From Litchfieldella rifensis (GTDB taxonomy: Bacteria; Pseudomonadota; Gammaproteobacteria; Pseudomonadales; Halomonadaceae), in assembly GCF_042646605.1 (NCBI RefSeq), contig NZ_JBHRUG010000029.1, positions 1 through 64,000 on the forward strand: a stretch of 64,000 bases of DNA. Reading direction: 5' to 3'. Below, piece after piece: positions 1-8,359 of this stretch (positions are counted from its first letter, which is position 1; every line of letters begins with the position of its first letter). The notes under the pieces were generated by a model, which was given only the letters and a program-made list of their open reading frames with translations, searched no databases and was not told where the DNA came from. The translations under genes and the position numbers were made by a program.

Positions 1-92
1 CTCGCGACGACGCAGTTACCTTCGGCTACGGGGTCATGGCTTACCCCGGTGTGGACTTTCACCACACGGAATGCACGCCTTCGCGGGCGCAC
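1..92 (-). mobile_element. 5' end of a group II intron (partial, runs off left edge)
   Basis: Read on the minus strand from position 92, the sequence starts GTGCGCCC, matching the group II intron 5' consensus GUGYG. It continues with GGTGAAAGTCCACACC and then GTAGCCGAAGGTAACTGC, stretches I recognise from domain I of bacterial group II introns. The 5' splice site would lie between 93 and 92, directly after a REP-like hairpin (93-114). Insertion just after a hairpin is known for class C introns. The rest, including any reverse transcriptase gene, lies left of the window. Identification rests on recalled motifs, without a covariance search. Confidence 0.62.
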
Positions 93-114
93 TAGGAGCG
101 GCTTCAGCCGCGAT
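93..114 (-). repeat. REP-like palindrome (intron-interrupted copy)
   Basis: The sequence has the form TAGGAGCGGCTTCAGCCGCGAT, with a six-base-pair stem GCGGCT/AGCCGC around a two-base loop. Two close copies in inverted orientation occur at 11579-11601 and 11688-11710. The expected final base of the repeat on the minus strand is replaced by the start of the putative group II intron. Confidence 0.6.
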
Positions 115-225
115 TGGCCAGTCGGCCCCGACACCCGCCATCTACCGCTATAGCTCTCTTTCTTCTTCAAGTCGCGAAGCGACGTCTTCCCGGCGCGCAG
201 CGCCGCCCTTCCAGCTTCCAGCTTT

Positions 226-1338
226 TCATGCCGACAAATACCGGTCCTGGTACTCGTTACGCAGCGCCACGTACCACGGTTCCTGGATCGGCCACCACCA
301 CAGGTTGGCCAGGTCGTCCTCGGTGTAGGAATCCTGGAAGAACTTGCGGGTCGCTTCCGGCAACAACGCCTCGGCACCCTTGGCGGTGGAGTTGTAGCCG
401 GTGGCCTCGACGAACATGGATCCGGCTTCCGGGGTGTAGTACCAGTTGATCAACTCGTAGACGGCATCGGGGTTCTGGGCGTTCTTGGGAATCACGAAGC
501 CTTCCATCCACGCCAGGGCACCTTCACGCGGCGCGGCGTAGGCGATATCCTCGCCCTCCTGCTGCAGGCGGAAAGCGGTGCTGTCCCACGTCTGGCCGAT
601 GATCGCGCCGTTGGTGCGGAAAGCGGCCTGGGCATCGTTTTCGGTATCCCAGAACTGCACCAGCATGTCCTTGTGCTTGATTGCCTCTTCGAGAATGACA
701 TCGAAATTGGCACGCATCGCCTCTTCATTCTTGTAGGAATCGAGCAGTGGGAATGGCAGACGCCCTTCACGCTCCAGCCACAGGCCGATACCCACCAGCG
801 CCGAATGCCCACGTACCGTGACGCCCTGGCCATGATCGGGATTCCACAGGTCGGCATAACTCAGCGTCGCACGGTCGATGTCGGTGAAGCGGCGGTTGTA
901 GGTGATCGCCTCGGTTCCCCAGTCGCTGGGCGCGAAGTAACGCTTGCCATCCACTACGCCGCCCACCTCGGAGCCGGCGATGGCGCTGTCCAGCGCGCCA
1001 CCCCAGTTGATGCGCGACTCGTCCAGCGGCTGCACCAGGTCGTAGTCGAGGTAGCCCGGCACGCGGTCCACGGTGGGCATGATCACGTCGAAGCCGCTGC
1101 CATCGGTGGCACGCAACGAATTCATCAGCTCGTCGTTGGTGCCATAGGGAGTGAAGGTGGCGCGGATGCCGGTTTTCTCGGTGAAGTCGGCAAGCATCGC
1201 CTCGGAAAAGTACCCGGCCCAGGCATAGATGCGCAGGGTCTGGTCCTGGGCAATCGCCCGATTGATGTAGAACGGCACCGAGGCGGCGGCCCCGGCGGCC
1301 AGTGTGCCCTGCAGAAAACGACGACGCGTGATCGACAT
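226..1338 (-). CDS. Polyamine-type ABC transporter substrate-binding protein (PotD/PotF-like), Tat-exported
   Basis: A 370-residue periplasmic binding protein of the spermidine/putrescine family that would deliver a polyamine-like ligand to an ABC importer. The N-terminus SITRRRFLQG followed by an Ala-rich hydrophobic stretch and AIAQ is a twin-arginine signal peptide, cleaved near residue 30. The mature part has the family start LRIYAWAGYFS and the typical length. I chose ATG at 1338, preceded by AGGGAGAG, over an in-frame start 21 codons upstream. No permease or ATPase gene adjoins, so partners must lie left of the window or elsewhere. The ligand could instead be another cationic amine. Degenerate GCTTCCA heptamers overlap its 3' end. 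Confidence 0.85.
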   Translation of the reverse strand: MSITRRRFLQGTLAAGAAASVPFYINRAIAQDQTLRIYAWAGYFSEAMLADFTEKTGIRATFTPYGTNDELMNSLRATDGSGFDVIMPTVDRVPGYLDYDLVQPLDESRINWGGALDSAIAGSEVGGVVDGKRYFAPSDWGTEAITYNRRFTDIDRATLSYADLWNPDHGQGVTVRGHSALVGIGLWLEREGRLPFPLLDSYKNEEAMRANFDVILEEAIKHKDMLVQFWDTENDAQAAFRTNGAIIGQTWDSTAFRLQQEGEDIAYAAPREGALAWMEGFVIPKNAQNPDAVYELINWYYTPEAGSMFVEATGYNSTAKGAEALLPEATRKFFQDSYTEDDLANLWWWPIQEPWYVALRNEYQDRYLSA

Positions 1339-1811
1339 TTGTTGGTCTCTCCCTGCTAACGAAATCCGATTCATTGTTCGAGGGGCTGCCCGGCCCGCCA
1401 CTCGTCATGACAGGGGCCTTGGTACCCATCGCGACCCTAGCGCTGGGAGATGACCGGGAGATGACGATTGAATGACCGTTCAACTTGCCTAGCGTTGAGA
1501 ATAGCAGGCGGCCAGAAAAGCGACAGATGGGGGATTCAACGCTGCGGGCTGCGGGCTGCGGGCTGCGGGCTGCGGGCTGCGGGCTGTAGGGTCGCCACCC
1601 AGGCAGCAAAAGCAACACATCGCTCGTAGCTCGTGGCCCGTGACTCGCTGCTGGCGCGCAGCGCCCGTGGCTGTAAGTTTTGGCGGGCCGACGCTACAAA
1701 GAACCAGACACCTTACTGATCAACTTGACCACCATCCCGGATAACGATGGTTGATACAACGGGTGTCGTGACGCGCAGCATAGTAAATAGACTGACAAGT
1801 CGAGGTGTCCC
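1339..1811. other. Intergenic region between the binding-protein gene and the 76-aa gene
   Basis: Divergent upstream regions of the two flanking genes. It contains the (GCGGGCT)n array at 1541-1587, followed by degenerate heptamers and a GGCGC-GCA-GCGCC hairpin near 1655-1667. A similar composite occurs at 4851-5016. No convincing promoter or further gene was seen. Confidence 0.6.
1541..1587. repeat. Heptanucleotide tandem array (GCTGCGG)n
   Basis: Six to seven near-perfect copies of a seven-base unit. It belongs to the GCTNNNN heptamer family that recurs in at least seven other intergenic sites of this window. Confidence 0.9.
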
Positions 1812-2042
1812 ATGAAGATCACGCTATTCACCACAGCCGCTCTGGCATCGCTTCTGATGGCAGGCTCGGCTTTTGCCATGGATTCCGAGGCCGTGGAAAA
1901 ACATCTGGAAAAAATCAACCAGCAGGCAGAAGAAACCGCTGCCAACCAATCCCGCGTCGAGGCGCTCGAAACGCAGGTGCAAGAACTACAAGAATTGATT
2001 CGCATGATGCTCGAGGAAGAGGAGGAAGGTGCAAGCACCTGA
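1812..2042 (+). CDS. Small periplasmic coiled-coil protein (76 aa), unknown function
   Basis: I do not recognise a named family. Residues 1-22 form a clear Sec signal peptide (MKITLFTTAALAS... ending AFA-M). The mature 54 residues are highly charged, rich in Glu, Gln and Ala with heptad-like spacing of Leu, Ile and Val, and end in an acidic tail, so a coiled coil is likely. No lipobox Cys is present. The start follows GAGGTG with suitable spacing. A strong hairpin sits 48 bases past the stop, so the gene looks monocistronic. It superficially recalls small envelope coiled-coil proteins of the Lpp/YbgF type, without demonstrable homology. Confidence 0.72.
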   Translation: MKITLFTTAALASLLMAGSAFAMDSEAVEKHLEKINQQAEETAANQSRVEALETQVQELQELIRMMLEEEEEGAST

Positions 2043-2089
2043 CCCCTTATCCAGCCGAAACATTCGCCTCTTTACTTGCGAGTGCCGAA

Positions 2090-2122
2090 CAAGGATGGGC
2101 CGCTAAAGGCGGCCCATCCTTG
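2090..2122 (+). terminator. Hairpin terminator after the 76-aa gene
   Basis: Perfect 14-bp stem CAAGGATGGGCCGC / GCGGCCCATCCTTG with a 5-base loop. There is no long T-run, so it may act as a bidirectional barrier between convergent genes. Confidence 0.6.
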
Positions 2123-2160
2123 CCTTGAGCGCCCTGGTCAGACCAGGAGGCAACACGACT

Positions 2161-3201
2161 TCATTGACGGTCCATCTGGACCACCTTGAGTTCATAGTTA
2201 TTGACGCCGGTCATCACCGAGCCGAACTTCTGGCCCTGCACACGGATGCGATAGCGCCCGGGAGTCAACTCGGTACGCAGATCGACATTGCCATCGAAGC
2301 CCTGGCCCGCCCCTTCGGCGACCACGCGCCCGCTCTCGTCCAGCACCTCCAGCTCGATCCGGTAGGTGTCCTCATACCCCTTCGGATAGGTCGCGGTGGT
2401 GATGGCGATGGTGCCGGCTTCGACCACATCGAAGGTCAGGACTTCGCCACGGGCACGGATCTTCACATCGGTGACGATGGTCTCGAAACCCTCGGGTGTC
2501 GCCCTGTCAGCGGCCTGCCCGGCTGGTGCTTCACTGGCTGACGGCTGGGGGGCGGCAGTCGACGGCGCAACGTCCCCGGCCATGGCAGAGCCCTGGGCAT
2601 CGCTCGGCGGCTCGGCCGCGGGGGCCGCTATGGTCGCCACGTCGCTGCGGTCGCGCACAAAGACGCTGCGGCGCCCCTTGCGGTCACTGCCGGTAAAGAC
2701 CAGCCCCTCGCCATCGCTGACGCCCTCCTCGAGGCGACGCCCTTCGGCATCCAGTCCCGACACCGTGATATAGAAGCTGTTGCCTGACCTGGCGCGGGTG
2801 CCGAACTTGTGGCCCTCCACACGCAGCACATAGTCGCCCGGCTGCAGACGCTGACGCATCGCCAGGCCACCGCTCCGCCCCAGGGCCTCGCCACGGGCGA
2901 TCACCTGGCCCTGGTCATCCAACAACTCCGCCGCCACCCGATAGTCCTCCGAAAAGCCGCCCGGTACGCGGCTCTCGAACAGATAGGTCCCGGCTTGCTT
3001 GACGGTGAAGTCATGCTCATGGGGAGAACCGTAGAGGAAGCTGCGGCTACGCGCGTCGTTCTCCGACTGCAGAAAGCCGGTCAGATCGAGCTGGCGCCCT
3101 TCCTCGCGAAAGCGCTCCTCCATCACACTGTCGGCGACAGCGACATCGGCCAGCACAAGACCGCACGCTATCAGGGCGCCGGTCACAATAGACGGTTTCA
3201 T
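2161..3201 (-). CDS. Secreted protein with a duplicated beta-sandwich-like domain, unknown function
   Basis: 346 residues beginning with a Sec signal peptide (about 1-24, ending VAVADS). Two homologous segments follow, roughly residues 62-150 and 252-341. Each ends in the same motif, PGDYVLRVEGHKFG (121-134) and PGRYRIRVQGQKFG (314-327). A low-complexity Ala/Pro linker (about 190-240) joins them. The pattern recalls prepeptidase-C-like beta domains that decorate exported proteins, but no catalytic motif is visible. ATG at 3201 follows GCGAGGTCCT. The longer frame would run back through the porin terminator and is rejected. It lies just downstream of the porin, on the same strand but separated by that terminator. 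Confidence 0.75.
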   Translation of the reverse strand: MKPSIVTGALIACGLVLADVAVADSVMEERFREEGRQLDLTGFLQSENDARSRSFLYGSPHEHDFTVKQAGTYLFESRVPGGFSEDYRVAAELLDDQGQVIARGEALGRSGGLAMRQRLQPGDYVLRVEGHKFGTRARSGNSFYITVSGLDAEGRRLEEGVSDGEGLVFTGSDRKGRRSVFVRDRSDVATIAAPAAEPPSDAQGSAMAGDVAPSTAAPQPSASEAPAGQAADRATPEGFETIVTDVKIRARGEVLTFDVVEAGTIAITTATYPKGYEDTYRIELEVLDESGRVVAEGAGQGFDGNVDLRTELTPGRYRIRVQGQKFGSVMTGVNNYELKVVQMDRQ

Positions 3202-3221
3202 AGGACCTCGCATCGGCACAA

Positions 3222-3252
3222 AGAAAAAAGCCGATCCCGCAGGGATCGGCTT
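3222..3252 (-). terminator. Rho-independent terminator of the porin gene
   Basis: On the minus strand, a GCCGATCCC / GGGATCGGC stem with a three-base loop is followed by a run of T (A-run 3224-3229 on the plus strand). It starts about 50 bases past the porin stop. Confidence 0.9.
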
Positions 3253-3300
3253 CGTTATATAAGGCTTTCGGTACAGGGTCAAACCCCGCGACAAAAGCGC

Positions 3301-4386
3301 TTAGAACAGGTAGGTGACACCGACGGCTACGCCATCGTCTTCGTCGTTTGCCTTGTCGTACCAGGCACCCTCGACCCAAGTGTACATGGCGTCGGAGATG
3401 TTGTAGGTAGCGCCAAGGATGACCTCGTTGTAGGTCTCGTCACGGTCCTGCTCATCCTGGATGGTTTCGTCCAGCTCGCTCAGCAGGGTACCGGCACCCA
3501 CGTCGACGTACTGGTAGGCGGCGTAGATGTCGCCCATGCCGTAGCCGTAGCGGGCACCCAGGCCGTAGAAGTTGATGTCGTCGATGGCTTCACCACCGAA
3601 GCTATCCTGGCCGGCCTCGAAACGCTCGAGCTTCAGCGCCACACGCAGGGTATCGACGGTGTACTGGGCGGTGATACCGTACTGCTCGCCGGCATCGAAG
3701 GAACCGCCACCGGTGAAGTCGGCGTCGTAGTTGTCCAGGTTGTCGTAGGCGGCCGCGATGGAGAAGGCGCCAACGGCGTACTTCACGCCACCGAAGAAGG
3801 AGGCGCTGCTGTCGGATTCGACTTCATCATTGATTTCTTCCGCATCGCCCTTGTACTGGGTACCGACGGCGAACTGGAAGCCGCCCAGCGACGGTGACGT
3901 GTAGGTGAACTTGTCGCCTTCACGGTCGCCGATGCCGTAGCCGTCGACGATGGCGCCGTTGGAGTCGCTGACGTCGAAGAACTCGTTGTTGCTGACCGGA
4001 TCCTGGATCCAGTCATCGATCAGCGGATCGTAGGAGCCCAGGCGACCGTCACCGAAGTTGCCGCGCAGACCGACATAGGCCTGGTCGCCGGCATCACGAC
4101 CCCTGACCTTGATCTCGTCGGCCTGGAAGTCGTCGAACTCGAGCTTCAGGTAGCCGGTCAGGCCCGGATTGATCACGTGCTCGGCATTGAAGCCGAAGGT
4201 GGAGCCGTTATCGAGGAGCTCGTCCTGCCTCTCACCCTCACCATCTTTGGTGTTGGCGTAGGCGATCTGGATGTTGCCGTACAGGTCCAGCTTGGTGCCG
4301 TCCTGATTGTAAACGGTGGCAGCCTGAGCAGCGGCAGAGGCACCCAGGGCACCGGCGATAGCAGTCGCTAACAGTGTCTTTTTCAT
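3301..4386 (-). CDS. Gram-negative general porin
   Basis: 361-residue outer-membrane beta-barrel porin for diffusion of small hydrophilic solutes. The N-terminus is a classic signal peptide (MKKTLLATAIAGALGASAAA, cleaved at AQA-A). The first strand reads LDLYGNIQIAYA, the usual porin opening. Alternating hydrophobic strands and acidic loops run to the end, and the chain closes with a strand ending VTYLF, whose terminal Phe fits the BAM recognition rule. The acidic composition suits a halophile. ATG at 4386 follows AGGAACAT. Its own terminator follows, and a roughly 630-base upstream region with a heptamer array precedes it. Substrate selectivity cannot be told. Confidence 0.93.
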   Translation of the reverse strand: MKKTLLATAIAGALGASAAAQAATVYNQDGTKLDLYGNIQIAYANTKDGEGERQDELLDNGSTFGFNAEHVINPGLTGYLKLEFDDFQADEIKVRGRDAGDQAYVGLRGNFGDGRLGSYDPLIDDWIQDPVSNNEFFDVSDSNGAIVDGYGIGDREGDKFTYTSPSLGGFQFAVGTQYKGDAEEINDEVESDSSASFFGGVKYAVGAFSIAAAYDNLDNYDADFTGGGSFDAGEQYGITAQYTVDTLRVALKLERFEAGQDSFGGEAIDDINFYGLGARYGYGMGDIYAAYQYVDVGAGTLLSELDETIQDEQDRDETYNEVILGATYNISDAMYTWVEGAWYDKANDEDDGVAVGVTYLF

Positions 4387-5017
4387 CGCGATATGTTCCT
4401 TTTTCACTAGCTTACTGTTTCGATCGTTACTGCAAAAGCAGTCGGCTTTCCCGGTGCGCTTTGGATTCGATACCAGCCGAATCCGAGACCGCCACCTGAG
4501 CGAAGCCTTGTTATAATCCAATGCTCGCAGGGAAACCTTATACCGGGATTTTCGAGAGCGCAAGAAGAAAAAACACTGTTTTTAATCTCAACACTCGAAA
4601 ATCATGGAACCTTTTCCCTGCTCCCGTGGTCGCGCCACCACCCTGCAACGCGCCCCAGACTGACGACCTTGCATGACAACAAGATGACGGCAGCGAGCCT
4701 CGCCTATCTTGGCGACACCCGCGCCAGCTTGCAAGAGGGAATCTAATCAACGGCTTGCGAATCCGCTCAATAAGGATATGACGGTCTTTACAGACAAGGG
4801 GATAGCGCTCGAGCCGTAGGCGAGATCTCGAGCATAGTAGGAAAGTTTACGGGCTGCGGGCTGCGGGCTGCGGGCTGCGGGCTGCGGGCTGCGGGCTGCG
4901 GGCTGCGGGCTGGATGCTCGCTATCGAGGTGGCAAAAGGCAAGGAATCGCTCGCAGCTCGTGACTCGAAGCTCGTAGCCGGCGCATAGCGCCCCGCTCGT
5001 AGCCCGCAGCCGTTACC
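4387..5017. other. Long upstream region of the porin gene
   Basis: Holds the probable porin promoter region. A TTGCGC / TATAAG pair on the minus strand, about 165-190 bases before the start, is only a weak candidate. The heptamer array 4851-4912 and degenerate heptamers to 5017 follow, next to the 3' end of the ProQ-like gene. No further gene was seen. Confidence 0.55.
4851..4912. repeat. Heptanucleotide tandem array (GGGCTGC)n
   Basis: Nearly nine perfect copies of the seven-base unit. Degenerate seven-base units such as GCTCGCA, GCTCGTG and GCTCGTA follow up to the ProQ-like gene stop. Confidence 0.92.
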
Positions 5018-5863
5018 TCAGTGATCGTGCTTGGCCAGCAACTCACCGATCTTTCGCTCGAGCCGTTCGTCCTTCTCCTGCTGACGCTGACGCTCGCGGC
5101 GCTTGGCCTGGCGGGTGCGATTCTGGGCCTGCAGATCGTCGAGCTGCTTGCGGGCGTACTTGGCTTCGCCCTCGGTGACCGTGCCGGCGCTCTCGCCGTC
5201 CAGCCCCACGCGTTCGGCCCCGGCGCGTACCGCCTTGAGATAGCGCGGCAGGTGCACGTAGCAGGCCAGCGCCCGGCGCACCAGTTTTTCCGGCCATGGT
5301 TCACGCGCCACCAGCTCTTCGTGAATGCCGACCTTGAGTGGCCGGGTGTGGCCCTTGAAAAAGGTCTCGGTATAGCGGCGGTACCATTCATCGAGCAACG
5401 CCTGGGGGGAAGGGGCTTCACCGATCGGCAAGCGGCTCTGGGGCCCGGGCGCCTCGTCTGGCGCAACCTCCGAGGGTGACTCGCCGCGGGATGGCGGCTG
5501 TCGGTCGAGCACTGCTGGCGATGCCGGACGAGGGGAAGTCGGTGGCGCCTGTTCGACGGCCGATTCGTCTTTCCCTGCCCCTGCGGCGGGATCGTCCTGG
5601 GTCACCGGGGCCTTGGCCTTCTCCGAAGCCGGCGGCGCATGGTGCCGAGGCCGGCGCGCCATCAACGCCGCCAACCCCTGGCTGCGGCCGGCGGTCACGG
5701 GGGCCTCCCGCTGGGCATCGAGCTGGTCGCGAAGCTGGCGATTCTGGGCCTGCAGCTCGCGGTTCTCCGCTTCCAGCACCTTGATCTGCGCGCGTGCGTC
5801 GAGAAGCTCCAAGAGCCCCTTGTCGGCTTGCCGTTCCAGAGCGTCGATGAGTTGAGGGATCAA
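5018..5863 (-). CDS. ProQ/FinO-domain RNA-binding protein with N-terminal coiled coil
   Basis: About 281 residues. A Glu/Gln-rich coiled coil (about 18-52) precedes a disordered Pro/Ala/Glu linker (about 55-150). A ProQ/FinO domain follows (about 155-243), with the family signature RPLKVGIHEEL near 174-184, then a basic coiled tail. ProQ/FinO proteins are RNA chaperones that bind sRNA and mRNA 3' ends. I prefer a TTG start at 5863, preceded by AGGGAGG at nine bases. An ATG at 5905 in the same frame has no visible SD, and the frame runs on into folA. It is the last gene of the lgt-thyA-folA run, so it may be co-transcribed. The N-terminal coiled coil is not part of classical ProQ. Confidence 0.85.
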   Translation of the reverse strand: MIPQLIDALERQADKGLLELLDARAQIKVLEAENRELQAQNRQLRDQLDAQREAPVTAGRSQGLAALMARRPRHHAPPASEKAKAPVTQDDPAAGAGKDESAVEQAPPTSPRPASPAVLDRQPPSRGESPSEVAPDEAPGPQSRLPIGEAPSPQALLDEWYRRYTETFFKGHTRPLKVGIHEELVAREPWPEKLVRRALACYVHLPRYLKAVRAGAERVGLDGESAGTVTEGEAKYARKQLDDLQAQNRTRQAKRRERQRQQEKDERLERKIGELLAKHDH

Positions 5864-5990
5864 GGGCACAACCCTCCCTGAGTGATGCTGTATGCCATGC
5901 GCCATTCGAAAGGGATCGACGTGGGTGTCGAGCCCCGCTTGATTCACCAGTCTGTGCCAGCTTTGACCCACTGACAAACTGCCCACCCCC

Positions 5991-6524
5991 TCAATGGCGC
6001 CGATATTCGACGAAAGCATAAGCCGGCTGCCCTTCCCTGGCCTCACCGGCTACGCGCTGCACCTCTTGCCATTGGGCCATGTCCAATTCGGGGAAACGAG
6101 CATCGCCTTCGACCTCGAGATCGACCTCGGTGAGATACAGCCGCGAGGCCCAGGGCAATGCCTGAGCGTAAATCTGGGCGCCGCCCATGACCATGATTTC
6201 CTCGGCGCCGTCGATGATCGCCTGCTGGTCGGCCAGGTCCAGAGCACTGGCCAGGTCGTGACAGACCCGCACGCCGGGCGGCTCGAAGTGGGGGTCGCGG
6301 GTGACGACGATATTCAACCGCCCCGGCAACGGCCGGCCGATCGAAGCGAAGGTCTTGCGCCCCATCACCAGCGGCTTGCCCTGGGTCATGGCCTTGAAGA
6401 ACTTGAGATCCTCGGGCAGGTACCAAGGCAGCTTGTTGTCGACCCCGATCACCCGATTGCGCGCCAGGGCGGCGATCATCGCCACCGGGACGACGGTTTC
6501 GACATTCGGCGCTTCGCCACTCAT
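5991..6524 (-). CDS. folA: Dihydrofolate reductase
   Basis: 177 residues; reduces dihydrofolate to tetrahydrofolate with NADPH. After a short N-terminal extension the chain shows IAALARNRVIGVDNKLPW with the Met20-loop tryptophan, then PEDLKFFK, the NADPH segment MGRKTFASIGRPLPGR, and GGAQIY. The start overlaps the thyA stop by four bases (ATGA), giving translational coupling with the enzyme that makes its substrate. Pairing of thyA with folA is a classical arrangement. Confidence 0.97.
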   Translation of the reverse strand: MSGEAPNVETVVPVAMIAALARNRVIGVDNKLPWYLPEDLKFFKAMTQGKPLVMGRKTFASIGRPLPGRLNIVVTRDPHFEPPGVRVCHDLASALDLADQQAIIDGAEEIMVMGGAQIYAQALPWASRLYLTEVDLEVEGDARFPELDMAQWQEVQRVAGEAREGQPAYAFVEYRRH

Positions 6525-7333
6525 ACCGCCACCTCGGCCTTGATATGCGGATGGGGATCGTAGCCCTCGATGCGAATGTCTTCGTACCGGAAGGCGAACA
6601 GGTCCTCGACATCCGGATTGAGTACCAGTCGCGGGGCCTCACGCGGGGTGCGCGAAAGTTGCAGTTCGGCCTGTTCGAGATGATTCGAGTAGAGGTGCGC
6701 ATCGCCCAGGGTATGGATGAACTCGCCCGGCGCGAGACCGCAGACCTGCGCCACCATCTGTGTCAGCAGTGCATAGCTGGCGATGTTGAACGGTACGCCG
6801 AGGAAGATATCGGCGCTGCGCTGGTAGAGCTGACAGGAGAGCCGCCCCTCGGCGACATAGAACTGGAACAGCGCATGGCACGGCGGCAATGCCATCTCGT
6901 CGACCAATGCGGGGTTCCAGGCTGAGACGATCAATCGCCGCGAATCGGGATGCGCCTTGATCTGCTCGACGACATTGGCGATCTGGTCGACATGGCCGCC
7001 ATCGGGTTTCGGCCAGCTACGCCACTGGTAGCCGTATACCGGGCCCAGCTCGCCATTCTCGTCGGCCCATTCGTCCCAGATACGTACGCCGTGTTCCTTG
7101 AGGTAGGCGATATTGGTATCGCCGGCCAGGAACCACAGCAACTCGTGGACGATCGAGCGCAGGTGCAGTTTCTTGGTGGTCACCAGCGGAAAGCCGCGCG
7201 ACAGGTCGAAACGCATCTGATGGCCGAAGACGCTACGCGTACCGACGCCGGTGCGATCGTGCTTTGCCACACCGTGCTCGAGCACGTGCCGCATCAGGTC
7301 CAGATAGGGTTGTTCCAGCGCCGGCAGCGCCAT
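6521..7333 (-). CDS. thyA: Thymidylate synthase
   Basis: 270 residues; methylates dUMP to dTMP using methylene-tetrahydrofolate, releasing dihydrofolate for FolA. Conserved features include KHDRTGVGT near the N-terminus, WDEWADENGELGPVYG and the nucleophile Cys152 in LPPCHALFQF. I chose ATG at 7333 (MALPALEQPYLDL), which aligns with the usual family start. A TTG 22 codons upstream is possible but unneeded. It sits between lgt and folA in one direction. Confidence 0.97.
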   Translation of the reverse strand: MALPALEQPYLDLMRHVLEHGVAKHDRTGVGTRSVFGHQMRFDLSRGFPLVTTKKLHLRSIVHELLWFLAGDTNIAYLKEHGVRIWDEWADENGELGPVYGYQWRSWPKPDGGHVDQIANVVEQIKAHPDSRRLIVSAWNPALVDEMALPPCHALFQFYVAEGRLSCQLYQRSADIFLGVPFNIASYALLTQMVAQVCGLAPGEFIHTLGDAHLYSNHLEQAELQLSRTPREAPRLVLNPDVEDLFAFRYEDIRIEGYDPHPHIKAEVAV

Positions 7334-7460
7334 ATTCGATGGAGTCGATGGGGATTGCTTTTCAAGGAATGTCACAGTATCGCCGGACGTCAAAGCCAAT
7401 GTGGAAGGCTAGTGTAGCGATGCTGTGACATCAGAACCAGAGCCCAAGAGTAAGCGTGCG

Positions 7461-8258
7461 TTATCCCTTGCTTGGCGAAAAATCCACCGGCTGGCTGCGC
7501 GACCAGGCAATCAGCGCCACACCGGCCGCGATCATCGGCAAGGTAAGCAACATGCCCATGGTCACCCAACCGAAGGCGATGAAGCCGATGTGAGCGTCGG
7601 GCAGACGCACGAACTCGACGGCGAAGCGGAACACGCCATACAGGAGCAGGAAAAGACCGGAAATCATGCCGCGAGCGCGGGGCCGGGCCGAGACGAACCA
7701 CAGGATCGCAAACAGCAACACCCCTTCCAGCAGCGCCTCGTACAACGACGAGGGATGACGAGGCGCCGGCCCCATGCCGGGAAACGCCATGCCCCACGGC
7801 AGCTCGGTAACCCGTCCGGGCAGTTCATGGTTGATGAAGTTGCCGATGCGCCCGGCCCCCAGGCCAATCGGCACCAGCGGCGCGACAAAGTCGGTGAGCT
7901 GGAAGAACGCCAGCCCATGCTTGCGCGCAAACAGCCAGGCGGCAAGCAGCACGCCGATGAGACCGCCATGGAAGCTCATGCCGCCATCCCATACCTGGAA
8001 CAGCCACAGCGGATTGTCCAGCAACCGCTCGATACCATAAAACAGTACATAACCCAGTCGCCCACCGGCCACCACGCCGATGGCGCCATAGAACAGCAGG
8101 TCGCCGACATCGTCCCGGGTCAGGCCGATCCGGGCGGCGCGCCTGCGCCCCAGCCACCAGGCCGCCACGAAGCCGATCACATACATCAAGCCGTACCAGT
8201 GGACGGTCAAGGGCCCCAACTGGATGGCCACGGGGTCGATATCGGGATAAGAAAGCAT
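7461..8258 (-). CDS. lgt: Prolipoprotein diacylglyceryl transferase
   Basis: 265-residue polytopic inner-membrane enzyme that moves diacylglycerol from phosphatidylglycerol to the lipobox Cys of prolipoproteins, the first step of lipoprotein maturation. The Lgt signature GRIGNFINHE lies at 137-146, GGMSFHGG at 92-99, and about seven hydrophobic segments are visible. It precedes thyA by 127 bases on the same strand, the conserved gammaproteobacterial lgt-thyA order. Confidence 0.96.
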   Translation of the reverse strand: MLSYPDIDPVAIQLGPLTVHWYGLMYVIGFVAAWWLGRRRAARIGLTRDDVGDLLFYGAIGVVAGGRLGYVLFYGIERLLDNPLWLFQVWDGGMSFHGGLIGVLLAAWLFARKHGLAFFQLTDFVAPLVPIGLGAGRIGNFINHELPGRVTELPWGMAFPGMGPAPRHPSSLYEALLEGVLLFAILWFVSARPRARGMISGLFLLLYGVFRFAVEFVRLPDAHIGFIAFGWVTMGMLLTLPMIAAGVALIAWSRSQPVDFSPSKG

Positions 8259-8359
8259 GCAGGATCCTTGATGAATTCAAAACCAGGAGTGAAACGATAA
8301 AAACTGCCACCGAGGGGCGGTAAGCGATAAGCTGCGAGCGGTAAGTCACCCACAGACCC

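Noticed and set aside
4387..4563. N-terminal extension of the porin frame
   Set aside because: The signal peptide begins exactly at ATG 4386 with an SD; the extension lies in the leader.
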